Positions 16,548 through 25,667 are shown, counted from the stretch's first letter. The stretch: DNA of 64,000 nt from Microcoleus vaginatus WJT46-NPBG5 (GCA_019359355.1 JAHHHM010000016.1:1-64000); one strand, 5' to 3'. Translations and numbers: made by a program. Notes: generated from the letters alone by a model not told the origin.

Positions 16548-17270
16548 TTATGTGTAATGGGCACCGTTGACTCTCAAAACTTCCCCAGTTATGTAGCTAC
16601 TAGCAACGGGCGACAGTAAAAAAGCGACTGCCCAGGCAACTTCCTCCGGTTTACCGAAGCGACGAAAAGGAATCTCGGATACAATGCGCTCTTTTACTTT
16701 GTCTGGAACGGACTTGACCATATCAGTTTCAATGAATCCCGGTGATACCGCGTTGATTCGTACCCCGTATCGCGCCGCCTCCCTAGCCAGGGATTTAGCG
16801 AAACCAATCACCGCTGCTTTAGATGCCGCGTAGTTAGTTTGACCAAGGTTTCCCCGTTCGCCTGAAATGGAGGAGATACAAACAACAGAGCCTTCTGTGC
16901 GCTCGTACATCTTGGGGATCACGGGAGTGAGCGTGTTGTAAACTCCTTTCAAATTCGTGTCGATCACGGCATCCCAGTCTTCAGTTGTCAGTTTGGGAAA
17001 AAAGTTGTCGCTGGTAATTCCAGCATTCGCCACCACCCCATAAATTGGCCCTAGTTTCTGTTCAACTTGTTCTGCCACTGCTTCCATTGCTGCTTTGTCG
17101 GTAACATCGGCTTGAATTGCTAAAGCCCCCTGTTGAGCATCGCAATTACTGCGGTAGGTGTAGGCGACCTTACTGCCCAATTCCTGCAACAAAGCAACAA
17201 TGGCCGCTCCGATTCCGCGATTCCCGCCGGTTACCAAAATGACTTTATCTTCCAGTTTTAAAGAAGCCAT
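16548..17270 (-). CDS. phaB: Acetoacetyl-CoA reductase PhaB
   Basis: PhaB reduces acetoacetyl-CoA to (R)-3-hydroxybutyryl-CoA with NADPH, the monomer for PHB. The protein (240 residues from the chosen start) is a classical SDR with TGGNRGIG, NAGIT (the NNAG-region motif), and the Ser...YAASK catalytic set. The start at ATG 17270 (MASLKLEDKV) is preferred over an upstream GTG at 17279 because GGAAGAG stands about 8 nt before the ATG but abuts the GTG. It sits directly downstream of phaA. Other SDR reductases such as FabG are related, but the phaA neighbour decides the call. Confidence 0.93.
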   Translation of the reverse strand: MASLKLEDKVILVTGGNRGIGAAIVALLQELGSKVAYTYRSNCDAQQGALAIQADVTDKAAMEAVAEQVEQKLGPIYGVVANAGITSDNFFPKLTTEDWDAVIDTNLKGVYNTLTPVIPKMYERTEGSVVCISSISGERGNLGQTNYAASKAAVIGFAKSLAREAARYGVRINAVSPGFIETDMVKSVPDKVKERIVSEIPFRRFGKPEEVAWAVAFLLSPVASSYITGEVLRVNGAHYT

Positions 17271-17376
17271 GAGGTACACTCTTCCATCTGTCCAGAATTA
17301 GAGATTTCCGAATTATCAAAAAAACAATCTGCCGGCATCTTGAAATCTCTTCAGAATTGCTATTTAAAGCTTGAAA

Positions 17377-18570
17377 TTAGCTAAGTCGCTCCAGTGCGAT
17401 CGCAGTTCCGCCACCAGTGCCATGACAAACGGCTGCTATCCCTCGATGCCCATTTCGCTCCTGCAAGGCATTAAGCAGGGTGACGATAATTCGTGCCCCA
17501 GAAGCCCCGATGGGATGCCCTAAAGCGATCGCGCCGCCATAGACATTCAGCTTTTCGTAAGGAATACCGAGCACGCGATTAAACAGGACGCTACTAAGAG
17601 CGAACGCTTCGTTATTCTCGAACAAGTCAAAATCGCTTACTTTCATTTTGAGCTTGTCTAAAAGCTTGTTGACTGCCAGGATAGGAACTTCGGGAAAACG
17701 CCAAGCTTCCCCACCTACCCAGGTTCCCCCAATCACCCGCGCTAGAGGCTTGAGGTTGTAGCGTTCTACGGCGCTAGCGCTTGCTAAGACGAGACCGGCT
17801 GCTCCGTCTGATATTTGACTACTATTGCCAGCAGTGAACACTCCATTTTCTCGGAAAGCCGGTTTTAGTTTGGCAAGACTTTCTAAGGTAAGTTCGGGAC
17901 GGATTCCTTCGTCTTTATCTACGATTTGCAACCCTTTTTTCCCTTCGATCTCAATCGGTGCGATTTCCTTTTTCAGCCAGCCTTTTTCCGTTGCGATCGC
18001 TGCCCGTTGCTGTGAGTAGAGCGCAACGTTGTCCAAGTCAGCCCGCTTAACATCGTAAGCCTCTGCCAGCCGCTCAGCTTGCTCTCCCATCGCTTCAGCC
18101 GTGGTGGGATCGGTGAGACCGTCGTAGAGCAAGATATCGGTGAGTTGCTCTGGGGAACCCAGCAAAAATTTGTAACCCCATCTCGCTCGGTGGGACAGGA
18201 AAAAGCCGGTTTGGGACATCGATTCCATTCCCCCAGCAAGTACGAGTTCGGCTTCACCAGCACGGATTGTCGTGGCAGCGTTCATTACACTCATCATTCC
18301 CGACGAACACACCATATCTACGGCATACCCGTTCACTGTCTCTGGAATTCCAGCCTTAAAAGCTGCCTGACGGGCTAAGGACTGCCCATGCCCCGCTCTG
18401 AGTACGTTGCCAAAGATGTACAAATCTAAAGCGTCCCCAGATAGTCCTGTTTTTTCCCAGGCTGCCCGCATAACATGGGCACCTAAGTCCACTGGAGAAA
18501 AGCCGGCGAGCACTCCTCCAAACCGACCGAGCGGCGTGCGTACTGCTGAGACAATATAAGCTTCTTGCAT
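17377..18570 (-). CDS. phaA: Acetyl-CoA acetyltransferase (beta-ketothiolase) PhaA
   Basis: PhaA condenses two acetyl-CoA to acetoacetyl-CoA, the first step of PHB synthesis. The 397-residue length is normal. Active-site residues: acyl-accepting Cys88 (VDMVCSSGM), His352 (GHPIGASGARI) and Cys382. The last motif reads CHGTGGGTA instead of the more usual C(I/G)GGGQG, a small deviation. It is the first gene of the leftward series and diverges from the phasin-like gene across a 387-bp AT-rich spacer, a likely shared control region. Confidence 0.95.
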   Translation of the reverse strand: MQEAYIVSAVRTPLGRFGGVLAGFSPVDLGAHVMRAAWEKTGLSGDALDLYIFGNVLRAGHGQSLARQAAFKAGIPETVNGYAVDMVCSSGMMSVMNAATTIRAGEAELVLAGGMESMSQTGFFLSHRARWGYKFLLGSPEQLTDILLYDGLTDPTTAEAMGEQAERLAEAYDVKRADLDNVALYSQQRAAIATEKGWLKKEIAPIEIEGKKGLQIVDKDEGIRPELTLESLAKLKPAFRENGVFTAGNSSQISDGAAGLVLASASAVERYNLKPLARVIGGTWVGGEAWRFPEVPILAVNKLLDKLKMKVSDFDLFENNEAFALSSVLFNRVLGIPYEKLNVYGGAIALGHPIGASGARIIVTLLNALQERNGHRGIAAVCHGTGGGTAIALERLS

Positions 18571-18957
18571 ACATCTTCACCATTTTTTTGAGTGTTGCGT
18601 CTTCAAGCCCTACCAACTTAAAGCAAGAGGCTTGTGAAAGTGAATTTCATTGGTAGTATCAACAAATTTTCACCATTTATAAAAGCTCGATCAGACTTTA
18701 TCTTAACTTATAAATTTTCTGTATTAATTCAGTAATTATTAGATATTGTCAATGAGGTAATAGAACTTTTATCACGGTTTTTTATATTTTAAATGAAATT
18801 TTAAAAAAAGCGAATTCTTAAAAAAGTAGATTTTTGCTTAAGACGGTTAATGCCATTGAAACTCTCTCTTTAATTTACTAAAGTTATTACTTGCAACGTT
18901 TGCCAAAGAGTAGACAAGCCAATTTGTATCAATTAAGACAATCAAAGGAGAAAGCTA
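18571..18957. promoter_or_regulatory. AT-rich divergent control region between phaA and the phasin-like gene
   Basis: No gene is seen in these 387 bp. Base composition is much more AT-rich than the flanking genes, and both genes start at its edges pointing away, so the promoters of phaA and of the phasin-like gene should lie here. No single -10/-35 pair could be defended by eye. Confidence 0.55.
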
Positions 18958-19221
18958 ATGATTTGGACAAGTGACTGCGACCAATTTTTAAGACAGTTGA
19001 GCGATAGGCAGCAAGGGATTTTAAATAGCTGGTTATCTACGATACCAACTATGGAAAATTTCAACATAGGGAACTTTCGAGATACATTCGAGAATACCTT
19101 AAAGTTTCAAGAACAGGTAATGACCAGTTCTCTGGAGTTCCAAGCTTTGGTAGCGCGTCTGTCAATTGAAACCCAGAAACAATTTTGGGAAAGCTATTTC
19201 AATATCCTACGGAATCGATAA
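18958..19221 (+). CDS. Small phasin-like protein (PhaP type)
   Basis: An 87-residue protein starting MIWTSDCDQFLRQLSD with a strong AAGGAG site 7 nt before the ATG. It is predicted to be almost wholly helical and amphipathic with many Gln, Phe and Leu, no signal peptide and no membrane helix. Size, composition and position beside phaA, phaB and phaC match the cyanobacterial PHB phasin described in Synechocystis (Ssl2501), which coats granules and controls their number. Its KFQEQV...FQALVARL portion also recalls the helical PhaE subunit. Identification rests mainly on context and size. Confidence 0.7.
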   Translation: MIWTSDCDQFLRQLSDRQQGILNSWLSTIPTMENFNIGNFRDTFENTLKFQEQVMTSSLEFQALVARLSIETQKQFWESYFNILRNR

Positions 19222-19272
19222 CTCTAAAGAACTGGGTGCCTGCTAGAGTTGTCTTCAGTTTTCCTATAGGCA

Positions 19273-19310
19273 GTTTGTAAAGTCATTATTAAAATTTTGG
19301 CTTTACAAAC
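19273..19310 (+). terminator. Hairpin after the phasin-like gene
   Basis: A perfect 10-bp inverted repeat (19273-19282/19301-19310) lies about 50 bp after the stop codon. The loop is 18 nt and AT-rich. It fits an intrinsic terminator or mRNA 3' end. Confidence 0.6.
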
Positions 19311-19452
19311 ATCTTTCTGCTTTATTAAGAAAACCCTCTAAGGTTTTGGAGAAATTTCTTAGAGTAGAACACAGTTAAATGAAATAATTTTTTATTTAAC
19401 TTTAATTTTCTTAACCTCAAAAAAAGCAATTATTTAAACTATAACTTTTCTT

Positions 19453-19542
19453 TTTTGCCGACTCCTCTACCTAAAGAAGGGAATTAATCAAAATTGGTTT
19501 TGCCGGCTCATCTATCTAGAGACGGGACTTAATCTTAATCGG
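19453..19542. repeat. 45-bp tandem direct repeat, two diverged copies
   Basis: Two adjacent units, each starting TTTTGCCG and ending near ATTGG/ATCGG, share about three quarters of their bases (19453-19497 and 19498-19542). They contain GGGA-N-TTAATC in the same place. Function unknown. Confidence 0.6.
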
Positions 19543-19940
19543 TTGTGTGACGCTGAATACAATAAAACAAAAAAATCTGCTGAACTTCAACAAATTTGCC
19601 CAATCTGAACTCATAAAAACTAAACTGAAAATCCAGAAAAATACAGCCTATCCTACAGCTTAGAGTTGGCTGTCCCTTGCAGATCATCTGGCCGGCACCC
19701 TGTTAAAACATCTGCGATTAAAGATACAGTCTTAAGCTCGTTTGTATTAATAAATACACACATTTCCAATAGAGCATTTTAAAACTACCTCCTGCGTAAG
19801 TGTACGCATTCAACAGGATTCTCCAAAATAGTAGGAAATTCATCCGCAGCAAGCGCAGAGCGCTCTCGTTGACGCACTGCCTCGGAAACCCCCTGTTCTT
19901 GCTGCCTCGCCAACCCATACGTTATAGAGGATTGCGCCTT

Positions 19941-20477
19941 ATGGAGCCATTACAACTAAGTGAGGAACTGCGTAAAGGGAAGAACCCGGACATGACGCGC
20001 CGGCGAGCGATTATCGGCTTGTCTATGCTCGGAGGTTCAATGGGACAACTCGTTACGCTCTACCAAACCGGCGTCGTCAGTCACCTACCCGATCCTCCAG
20101 GACAAAAGCTTTTCGATGCCGATCGCGTTGACGCTTCTAATTACGCTTACAGCCGGTTTAACTCACCCGATGGGCCAATAATGGTGGTTAACTACGCCCT
20201 CACGGCTTGGTTGGCTGCGGCGGGTGGTCTGGATCGGGCACGGCGCAACCCACTTCTCCCGATTGCAATGGGCGTCAAGATCGTCTTAGATGGAGTTGTC
20301 TCTGCTGAGCTAGCTCGCGAAGAATGGAGCGAGAATAAAGCGTTTTGTGAGTATTGCCAAGTCGCAACGGTTGCCTCGTTGGCATCCATCGTCCTCGCAG
20401 CGCCGGAAGTTTTTACTGCTGTTCGTACCCTGTTCGGACGCCGCAACGAGAACAAGGAAGCAAGTATCAAGCAATAA
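19941..20477 (+). CDS. Membrane protein with CxxC, vitamin K epoxide reductase-like
   Basis: From the ATG at 19941 (MEPLQLSEEL) the protein has 178 residues and about four hydrophobic segments (near 22-46, 80-96, 104-122 and 138-160). The last begins with Cys136-Glu-Tyr-Cys139, the arrangement of the redox CxxC at the start of a transmembrane helix in the VKOR/DsbB-like fold. The paired loop cysteines of full VKOR are absent, so it could be a partial or specialised thiol-redox protein. It lies between the phasin-like gene and phaC, facing phaC tail to tail with 11 bp between the stops. Its link to polyester metabolism is unclear. The longer frame from 19800 is rejected because residues upstream of 19941 show no family character. 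Confidence 0.6.
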   Translation: MEPLQLSEELRKGKNPDMTRRRAIIGLSMLGGSMGQLVTLYQTGVVSHLPDPPGQKLFDADRVDASNYAYSRFNSPDGPIMVVNYALTAWLAAAGGLDRARRNPLLPIAMGVKIVLDGVVSAELAREEWSENKAFCEYCQVATVASLASIVLAAPEVFTAVRTLFGRRNENKEASIKQ

Positions 20478-20488
20478 CAAATACTGTT

Positions 20489-21559
20489 TTAGGTTCGCGC
20501 CTTAAGCCAATCGGCGATTGTGGGAGGCAGGTCTCGCTGCACCTTACTACTCACATACATCCCGATGTGGCCCACTGGGAAGGAGCGCACGGTGTAATCT
20601 TCGCTACCAATATATTTTTGAAGCGCTAAGGAGGAGGCCGATGGAACTAGGTGATCCTGCTCGGCGTAAATGTTCAAAATTGGTATGCGAATATTACCCA
20701 AATCGACTCGCTTCTTCCCTATTTCGACCTCACCTTTAATCAGTTTGTTTTGCTGGTAGAAATCTTTCATAAACTGCCGGTAGGCTTCCCCAGCTTGGTC
20801 AGGACTATCGAAAATCCACTTTTCCATCCGCAGAAAGTTGAGCAGCTTGTCTTCAGAGTCGATGGTTTCTAGAAGATCTATATACTTCTGAACTCCTAAC
20901 TGAAAAGGCTTCAGCATTATAAACTCCAAGTTCAAGAAGTCACCCGGAATATTGCCTAGTGTATCTACCATAAGATCCACGTCTAGAGCTTGTGAACCCA
21001 GAGTGCATCCACCCCAAACATTGAGAAGTCCCTCATTGATGTGAAAATCAACAGGAGTCACCATGACAATGAGGTTTTTCACCTTCTCTGGGTAAAGGGA
21101 ACTGTAGCAAAGGCTGAAGCTTCCTCCCTGACAAATCCCTAACAAATTAATTGCCTCTAACTTGTGGCGATCGCGGACTACATCCACACAATTATTGATA
21201 TAACCATTAATGTAATCGTCGAGAGTCAGCCAGCGATCAGCTCGAGTCGGATAACCCCAGTCGATGAGATAAACATCTAGGCCAAGGTTGAGCAAGTTAG
21301 CAACCAGAGATCGCCCTTCCTGTAAATCAACAATAGCGGGACGATTAACTAAAGCGTAACTAATAAGGATGGGGATATTAAGCGAAGATTCCACCTTTGG
21401 CATAAAGCGGTAGAGTACCACTTTGTCCTCTCGGTAGACTTCTTCTTTGGGAGTCACCCCAACCTGAATGTCTTCCTCGCGCAGCCGGTTTAAAATGTCG
21501 ATGCCTCTGCCCAGCTTTTGGGTGAGATCTCCAGCGCTAACTTGGTATTTTGCAGTCAT
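20489..21559 (-). CDS. phaC: Class III polyhydroxyalkanoate synthase, catalytic subunit PhaC
   Basis: PhaC polymerises 3-hydroxybutyryl-CoA into PHB on the granule surface. The 356-residue size is that of class III enzymes. The lipase-like box GICQGG holds the nucleophile Cys143. Asp302 (AEQDHLVP) and His331 (PVGHIGMY) complete the triad, at the same numbers as in the Allochromatium enzyme. It lies 100 bp downstream of phaE on the same strand, as expected for a two-subunit enzyme. Confidence 0.96.
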   Translation of the reverse strand: MTAKYQVSAGDLTQKLGRGIDILNRLREEDIQVGVTPKEEVYREDKVVLYRFMPKVESSLNIPILISYALVNRPAIVDLQEGRSLVANLLNLGLDVYLIDWGYPTRADRWLTLDDYINGYINNCVDVVRDRHKLEAINLLGICQGGSFSLCYSSLYPEKVKNLIVMVTPVDFHINEGLLNVWGGCTLGSQALDVDLMVDTLGNIPGDFLNLEFIMLKPFQLGVQKYIDLLETIDSEDKLLNFLRMEKWIFDSPDQAGEAYRQFMKDFYQQNKLIKGEVEIGKKRVDLGNIRIPILNIYAEQDHLVPSASSLALQKYIGSEDYTVRSFPVGHIGMYVSSKVQRDLPPTIADWLKART

Positions 21560-21659
21560 AATGGATAATTAGTCAATGGCTGGTTTTGGTTTGGTCTGAT
21601 TCTAGAAGTAGAGAAACACACGGAATCGAATTCCAAAGATAAGACCAATAAGCCTTGTA

Positions 21660-22337
21660 TTATTCAACCTTAGCCTGGGATTCTCCTAAAGCTTTGTTCA
21701 GGCTTTTAATTTCCTTACGCAGCTCATAAATGTTGCGATGAATCTCGTCTACTTCGCTCCGAGTCGGCAAGTCATACATCTTTAAAAACACTTCCGTTAA
21801 CTGTTGCTGCTGGAATTTATAGGTCATAGCAGCGCTTAAGAATTTTCCCTGGAGGGCAACAGCATCTTCTGAGCCGAATTTCTGTGCAAATACTCGATCA
21901 AATGCGCGACTCCAAACCTGCAAAAGCTCCTGCCAGTTTTGAACTGTTTTACCCTTTTCCTCAGAAGATCCTAACTCCCGCATCAATTCTTCAAAGGCTT
22001 TCATCCAGACCTCAACCAGCACGCCCTGATAATCAAAAGTTGCCTTAGTCAATTGTATCCAAGCATCAAAACCCTTCTGAAGTTTGTTGTTAAACTCACG
22101 GCTATACCCAAAGTTTGGGCTTTGCAGAAAGCTACCAAAGGTTCTCTCATAAATGTTCCAGTAGAGTTCAGTTAGTTCGAGAAATGCCGCTTGTTCGCCA
22201 ACCGTTGTTTTGCCGGCACTCTTTAATGATTGCTCTAGTGATTCTGCCCAAAGCTGTGCTAATTTTTGCATTCCCTTCAGGTAAACTTGCCACAACTCGG
22301 CCTGATCTGGGGTCGTCTTGACATCTGAGCTATTCAT
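21660..22337 (-). CDS. phaE: Class III polyhydroxyalkanoate synthase, subunit PhaE
   Basis: PhaE is the helical partner that activates PhaC in class III synthases. From ATG 22337 (MNSSDVKTTPDQAELW) it has 225 residues, rich in Trp, Gln, Leu and Glu, with a helical C-terminal segment EIHRNIYELRKEIKSLNKAL that looks coiled-coil. A frame extending to 22439 adds 34 residues that do not resemble the family, so the internal ATG is taken as start; AGAAAG precedes it. It is immediately upstream of phaC and probably cotranscribed. Confidence 0.92.
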   Translation of the reverse strand: MNSSDVKTTPDQAELWQVYLKGMQKLAQLWAESLEQSLKSAGKTTVGEQAAFLELTELYWNIYERTFGSFLQSPNFGYSREFNNKLQKGFDAWIQLTKATFDYQGVLVEVWMKAFEELMRELGSSEEKGKTVQNWQELLQVWSRAFDRVFAQKFGSEDAVALQGKFLSAAMTYKFQQQQLTEVFLKMYDLPTRSEVDEIHRNIYELRKEIKSLNKALGESQAKVE

Positions 22338-22615
22338 GTTTATCTTTCTGCCTAAATAAGGAAGTCTTGAATAATAGATTATTTCTTGTCTTAACAAACT
22401 TTTGTCATGAAGCCTTGAAACAGTCGTCAGTCCAAACACCTGTTTGCTTTAGATAGTTAAAGTCAATTTAATTTATTGACTCTAACAATCATTCTTTAAA
22501 CCGGCAAAAATTTCAAAGCCTTTTCTTTAAAAACTCTCAAGGATATTCCAACCAATTGCAGTTATAGGTTAATAACGACAAATAATTTGTTATTCCACAT
22601 AAGAGGAGTAAACCT

Positions 22616-22981
22616 TTAAATTGAATCCCGACAGACAGTATCAGGCGAAAATGCCGGCAAGCAAACAGCAATGTATTCTGCTCCTTCTTCAGTTGGTGTG
22701 CTGTAGCGCACCCATTCTCCTTTTTTGGTAATCACAGCTTGTCCCGCACGCACGTCCATTTTTCCGCCTTCAAATTCGACGCAAAGCGTGCCTTTAAGAA
22801 CTACAGTAAACTCATCAAACTCCGGGCGTTGCCCAGGTTCAACCCACCCACTAGGAGAACGCATGAGAGCGATGCTAAGTGCTTCGGTTTCAGTGTTAAC
22901 CCGACCGATGTACTCGTCAATCAGTTTGGGTTTGTTACCGACTGCTTCAATACGGATTGGTTGTTCAATGAGTTGTGGCAT
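22616..22981 (-). CDS. Small single-domain cupin
   Basis: From ATG 22981 (MPQLIEQPIRIEA) the protein has 121 residues and one cupin barrel: RPEFDEFTVVLKGTLCVEF supplies motif 1 in degenerate form, and MDVRAGQAVITKKGEW motif 2. Metal-binding His residues of motif 1 are replaced (E/D only), so metal binding is uncertain. A longer frame opens with a TTG at 23035 but has no family support. It probably binds a small ligand; function unknown. The gene stands alone between the phaEC pair and the hemerythrin gene. Confidence 0.8.
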   Translation of the reverse strand: MPQLIEQPIRIEAVGNKPKLIDEYIGRVNTETEALSIALMRSPSGWVEPGQRPEFDEFTVVLKGTLCVEFEGGKMDVRAGQAVITKKGEWVRYSTPTEEGAEYIAVCLPAFSPDTVCRDSI

Positions 22982-23426
22982 AAAAAAGTTAGTTGTTCGG
23001 TGGTTAAAGAACCCTGGCTCGTAGTGGGTTGACAATTTAGTTACAATTCATCTGTCATCAATCACATATTATCGTCATTTTTACAGGATGCTTAAATATT
23101 TTCATACAGAAGGTTTTAAATCTCCTTTTATTTTATCTCAACTATTCTCACATGAAAGTCAAGTTTTTCGATAGCGCTTGAGCTAGTCTAACTGCTTTTA
23201 AAACGAGCGTTCTAACGAGGTAAAGCCCGATAGTTTCATAAACTACCGGGCTTGAGCTTAACATGGAACACAGAAAGCTTTTCTTGAATGGACTGAAGTT
23301 TTGTCGTGTTGAAACTGATTTCAGCTTCTTTACTGTTCTAGCAAATGCCTAAAACTTTCTTCTGGCATGGCTAGTTAAGGCTCAACAATGCCTTTCTCAG
23401 CCCTCAGTTCATCCAAACCCTTGCTT
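22982..23426. other. Spacer between the cupin and hemerythrin genes, with terminator-like hairpin
   Basis: No gene is seen. A 14-bp inverted repeat with one mismatch and a 3-nt loop at 23223-23253 lies downstream of the hemerythrin gene and is probably its terminator. The rest is AT-rich and should contain the cupin promoter. Confidence 0.55.
23223..23253 (-). terminator. Hairpin downstream of the hemerythrin gene
   Basis: Arms 23223-23236 and 23240-23253 pair with a single A-C mismatch around a CAT loop. The stem is GC-rich at its base, and on the minus strand a short T run follows. Confidence 0.65.
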
Positions 23427-24473
23427 TTATCGCATGGAGGCTGCCATTTCTTCCTGAATTTTCTTTTTAGCAGCTTTGAATTCAGTTGCCATTTGCTCTT
23501 TTTGCGAGTCGTTGCAATTTTTGTCAATTGCTGCGAACATCGTGCTTTCTTCCTGACGAATGTGATCGCCCACAGCTTCCATGAGCTGTTTGACTTTTGA
23601 GCGGAATTCGTCGGCTGAAGTGGTATCAATAGACTTGATTTCATCTATCATCCGCTTCATTTCTTTTTGCTCATCGAACAGCTCTTGAGTATTATCATCG
23701 CCATAGAACGAGCGAACTCTTGGATAGACGATTTCTTCTTCGGCTTGAGCGTGTGCTAACAAATCTTTGGCGAGTTGTGCAAAATACTCTTGAAGTTTTT
23801 GCGGATCTTTGGTCGCTCCAATTTCGGTGAAGATAGTGTTGACCTTATTGTGATCCAGCCGGATCAAGGTCTGGATATTCATATCCTGTTTGTCAGTATT
23901 TTGGGTCACGACGCTGCCGGCAACCCCTGAAAATGCCGCGATCGCGTCCTGCACCCGTGCCCAAAGTCCTTGATCGGGATCTTTGCCGGTCATTTCCCGA
24001 ACACCCACTAATTCGAGCATTCCTTTGAGTTGTTCTTGGTGGGCGCGACCTTCAAAATTGACGGTATTTAAAGGCCCAATTGCGACTTCAATATCAGCCC
24101 CGACTACCTGCGCGGCTTTGTGAATAACGATTCCGCTCATGGCTTGACCATGCTTGAGCAGTTCATGCTGAATGAGCCGCTGGTAGTAAGATAACCCTTC
24201 GCCGGCCATCATCTGCTCAAACTGCTGCAAAAATTTCTTGGTTGCATCATTTGACTCGGACTGGATGCCGTATTGAACAATTACAGTCTCGATAATGCCT
24301 AGGTTTTTTTGGTCATCCTCAAGCATATTTTGGAGACGTTCCCGAATATCTTCGTAAGGGCAGTCCGCTAATAGTTTTTGATCGTTAGAGATGACAAATT
24401 TTTGAAATGCTAAGAGGTCTGCCAATCTTTCGCCAATTGCCAGCCGCTTTGCATCATCTATCATTGTAGCCAT
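23427..24473 (-). CDS. Hemerythrin-domain protein
   Basis: The C-terminal part (about residues 195-335) is a HHE hemerythrin domain: LIRLDHNKVNTIF, LLAHAQAEEEIVYP, and DHIRQEESTMF provide the His/Glu set of a non-haem di-iron site. The N-terminal half (about 1-190) is helical and has its own His/Glu pattern (QHELLKHGQAM, EGRAHQEQL), so it may be a second, diverged four-helix bundle. Such proteins bind O2 or NO or sense iron and oxidative stress. An AAGGAG site stands 8 nt before the ATG. It appears monocistronic. Confidence 0.88.
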   Translation of the reverse strand: MATMIDDAKRLAIGERLADLLAFQKFVISNDQKLLADCPYEDIRERLQNMLEDDQKNLGIIETVIVQYGIQSESNDATKKFLQQFEQMMAGEGLSYYQRLIQHELLKHGQAMSGIVIHKAAQVVGADIEVAIGPLNTVNFEGRAHQEQLKGMLELVGVREMTGKDPDQGLWARVQDAIAAFSGVAGSVVTQNTDKQDMNIQTLIRLDHNKVNTIFTEIGATKDPQKLQEYFAQLAKDLLAHAQAEEEIVYPRVRSFYGDDNTQELFDEQKEMKRMIDEIKSIDTTSADEFRSKVKQLMEAVGDHIRQEESTMFAAIDKNCNDSQKEQMATEFKAAKKKIQEEMAASMR

Positions 24474-25143
24474 GTTGAGTTCTCCTTCAAGGAAATAATT
24501 TGATTGATATCTAAATGAGTGCTGAGCTAAAGTAGCTCAAAACGAGTGTCCCAAATATTTTTAATACAACTCTGAGAGGCGTTGTTCACGCTGTGCGTCG
24601 AGAATCGGCTCGAAAAAATTACTTTAGTTATGGCAATTTTGCTCGTCAACGATTCCTCACAGAGGCGTAAGAGACGACAAGTCAGAGTGACATTGGGTTA
24701 TTTTTCAAGCGGTAAAAAAACTTGAATACTTTTATTTTGCAACGGATTTAATTTTCGTCCACCCTACCAAAGTTAGATATTTCGACTACTCCTGTTAAGG
24801 AGAGTGAAAGGAGAGTGAGTAGAGGAGTGAGTTGGGGATCAAAAATGTGGCGTAGGACGATTTGCTTGTGGAACTTCTAGGGGAAGAGAGCGTTCGATTT
24901 GGGAAAAAAACTCCTCATCCTACTCAACTCAGGTCAATCGAAATTATTGATCTCCCTGCTATCCTGCTGAGGCTGCTGTGGCAAATTAAGTGCGAGGGGA
25001 ACAGGGAGCCGGTGATGCCGATGCCGGCACTCTATTCAGGGTAGGCTACGTCCGCCCCCGATTAGTAGCAATGGCAACTACACCTAAAGTGAGAGCGATT
25101 ATGATAATTTTTATAAAGTTCCTTAAAAAATTGTCCGAATCCT
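24474..25143. other. Spacer between hemerythrin and DUF4079 genes
   Basis: These 670 bp lie between divergent genes. Two short plus-strand frames (24862-25044 and 24990-25172) show no protein character and no ribosome binding site. Promoters of both flanking genes should lie here. Nothing else stands out. Confidence 0.5.
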
Positions 25144-25614
25144 ATGAGCTTGGAAATCCCGGCAGAAGTTAAAGTTTGGAGCCAATTTATCCACCCGATT
25201 GTGATGTGGGTGCTGTTCGCGGCTTCTCTTTACGCCCTGTATTTGGGTGTGCTAGTCCGGCGCACTCGCAACGCAGACGGTGAGAAAAAGAAAGAGCTGA
25301 TCAAAGGTAAATTCAACGTCAAGCACTACCAAGTCGGTTCGTTGCTCTTAGGGGCGATGGTTGTCACCACACTGATCGGCATGGGCGTGACTTATATCAA
25401 TAACGGTAAGCTATTTGTCGGGCCTCACTTATTGGCCGGTTTGGGCATGACGGGACTGATTGCCGTTGCTGCGTCCCTATCGCCTTATATGCAGAAAGGA
25501 CAAAATTGGGCGCGATACACCCACATTGCTCTGAATTTAGTGCTGTTGGGGTTGTTTGGGTGGCAGGCTGTAACCGGCATGGATATTGTTCAAAGGATTA
25601 TCAGCAAAATGTAA
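25144..25614 (+). CDS. DUF4079 membrane protein
   Basis: A 156-residue protein with four hydrophobic segments (about 17-37, 64-86, 92-110 and 124-143) and a basic cytoplasmic loop (about 40-58, RRTRNADGEKKKELIKGK). It matches the cyanobacterial/plastid DUF4079 family, which has conserved His residues (here in FIHPIVMW, VKHYQVG, GPHLLAG and YTHIALN) that could bind haem. The biochemical role is not established. It faces a DUF1997 gene across a strong hairpin. Confidence 0.88.
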   Translation: MSLEIPAEVKVWSQFIHPIVMWVLFAASLYALYLGVLVRRTRNADGEKKKELIKGKFNVKHYQVGSLLLGAMVVTTLIGMGVTYINNGKLFVGPHLLAGLGMTGLIAVAASLSPYMQKGQNWARYTHIALNLVLLGLFGWQAVTGMDIVQRIISKM

Positions 25615-25655
25615 TGGGCATGGGGCATGGAAGTCTTCCCAATGCCCCATTCCCA
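25615..25655. terminator. Bidirectional hairpin between DUF4079 and DUF1997 genes
   Basis: Arms 25615-25628 and 25642-25655 pair with one mismatch; the core is TGGGGCAT/ATGCCCCA. It starts at the stop codon of the DUF4079 gene and ends 12 bp before the end of the convergent DUF1997 gene. Confidence 0.75.
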
Positions 25656-25667
25656 ATTTCCCTTGCC

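Larger units (their letters stand above)
19222..19940. other. Spacer downstream of the phasin-like gene
   Basis: This 719-bp AT-rich stretch holds a terminator hairpin at 19273-19310 and a 45-bp tandem duplication at 19453-19542. A longer frame starting at 19800 runs into the next gene, but its first 47 residues look random, so it is counted as spacer. Confidence 0.55.

Noticed and set aside
19453-19542. CRISPR repeats
   Set aside because: There are only two adjacent diverged copies and no spacers of even length, so this is a simple tandem duplication.
24862-25172. Two short plus-strand frames before the DUF4079 gene
   Set aside because: They have no ribosome binding site or protein-like pattern; one overlaps the DUF4079 start.
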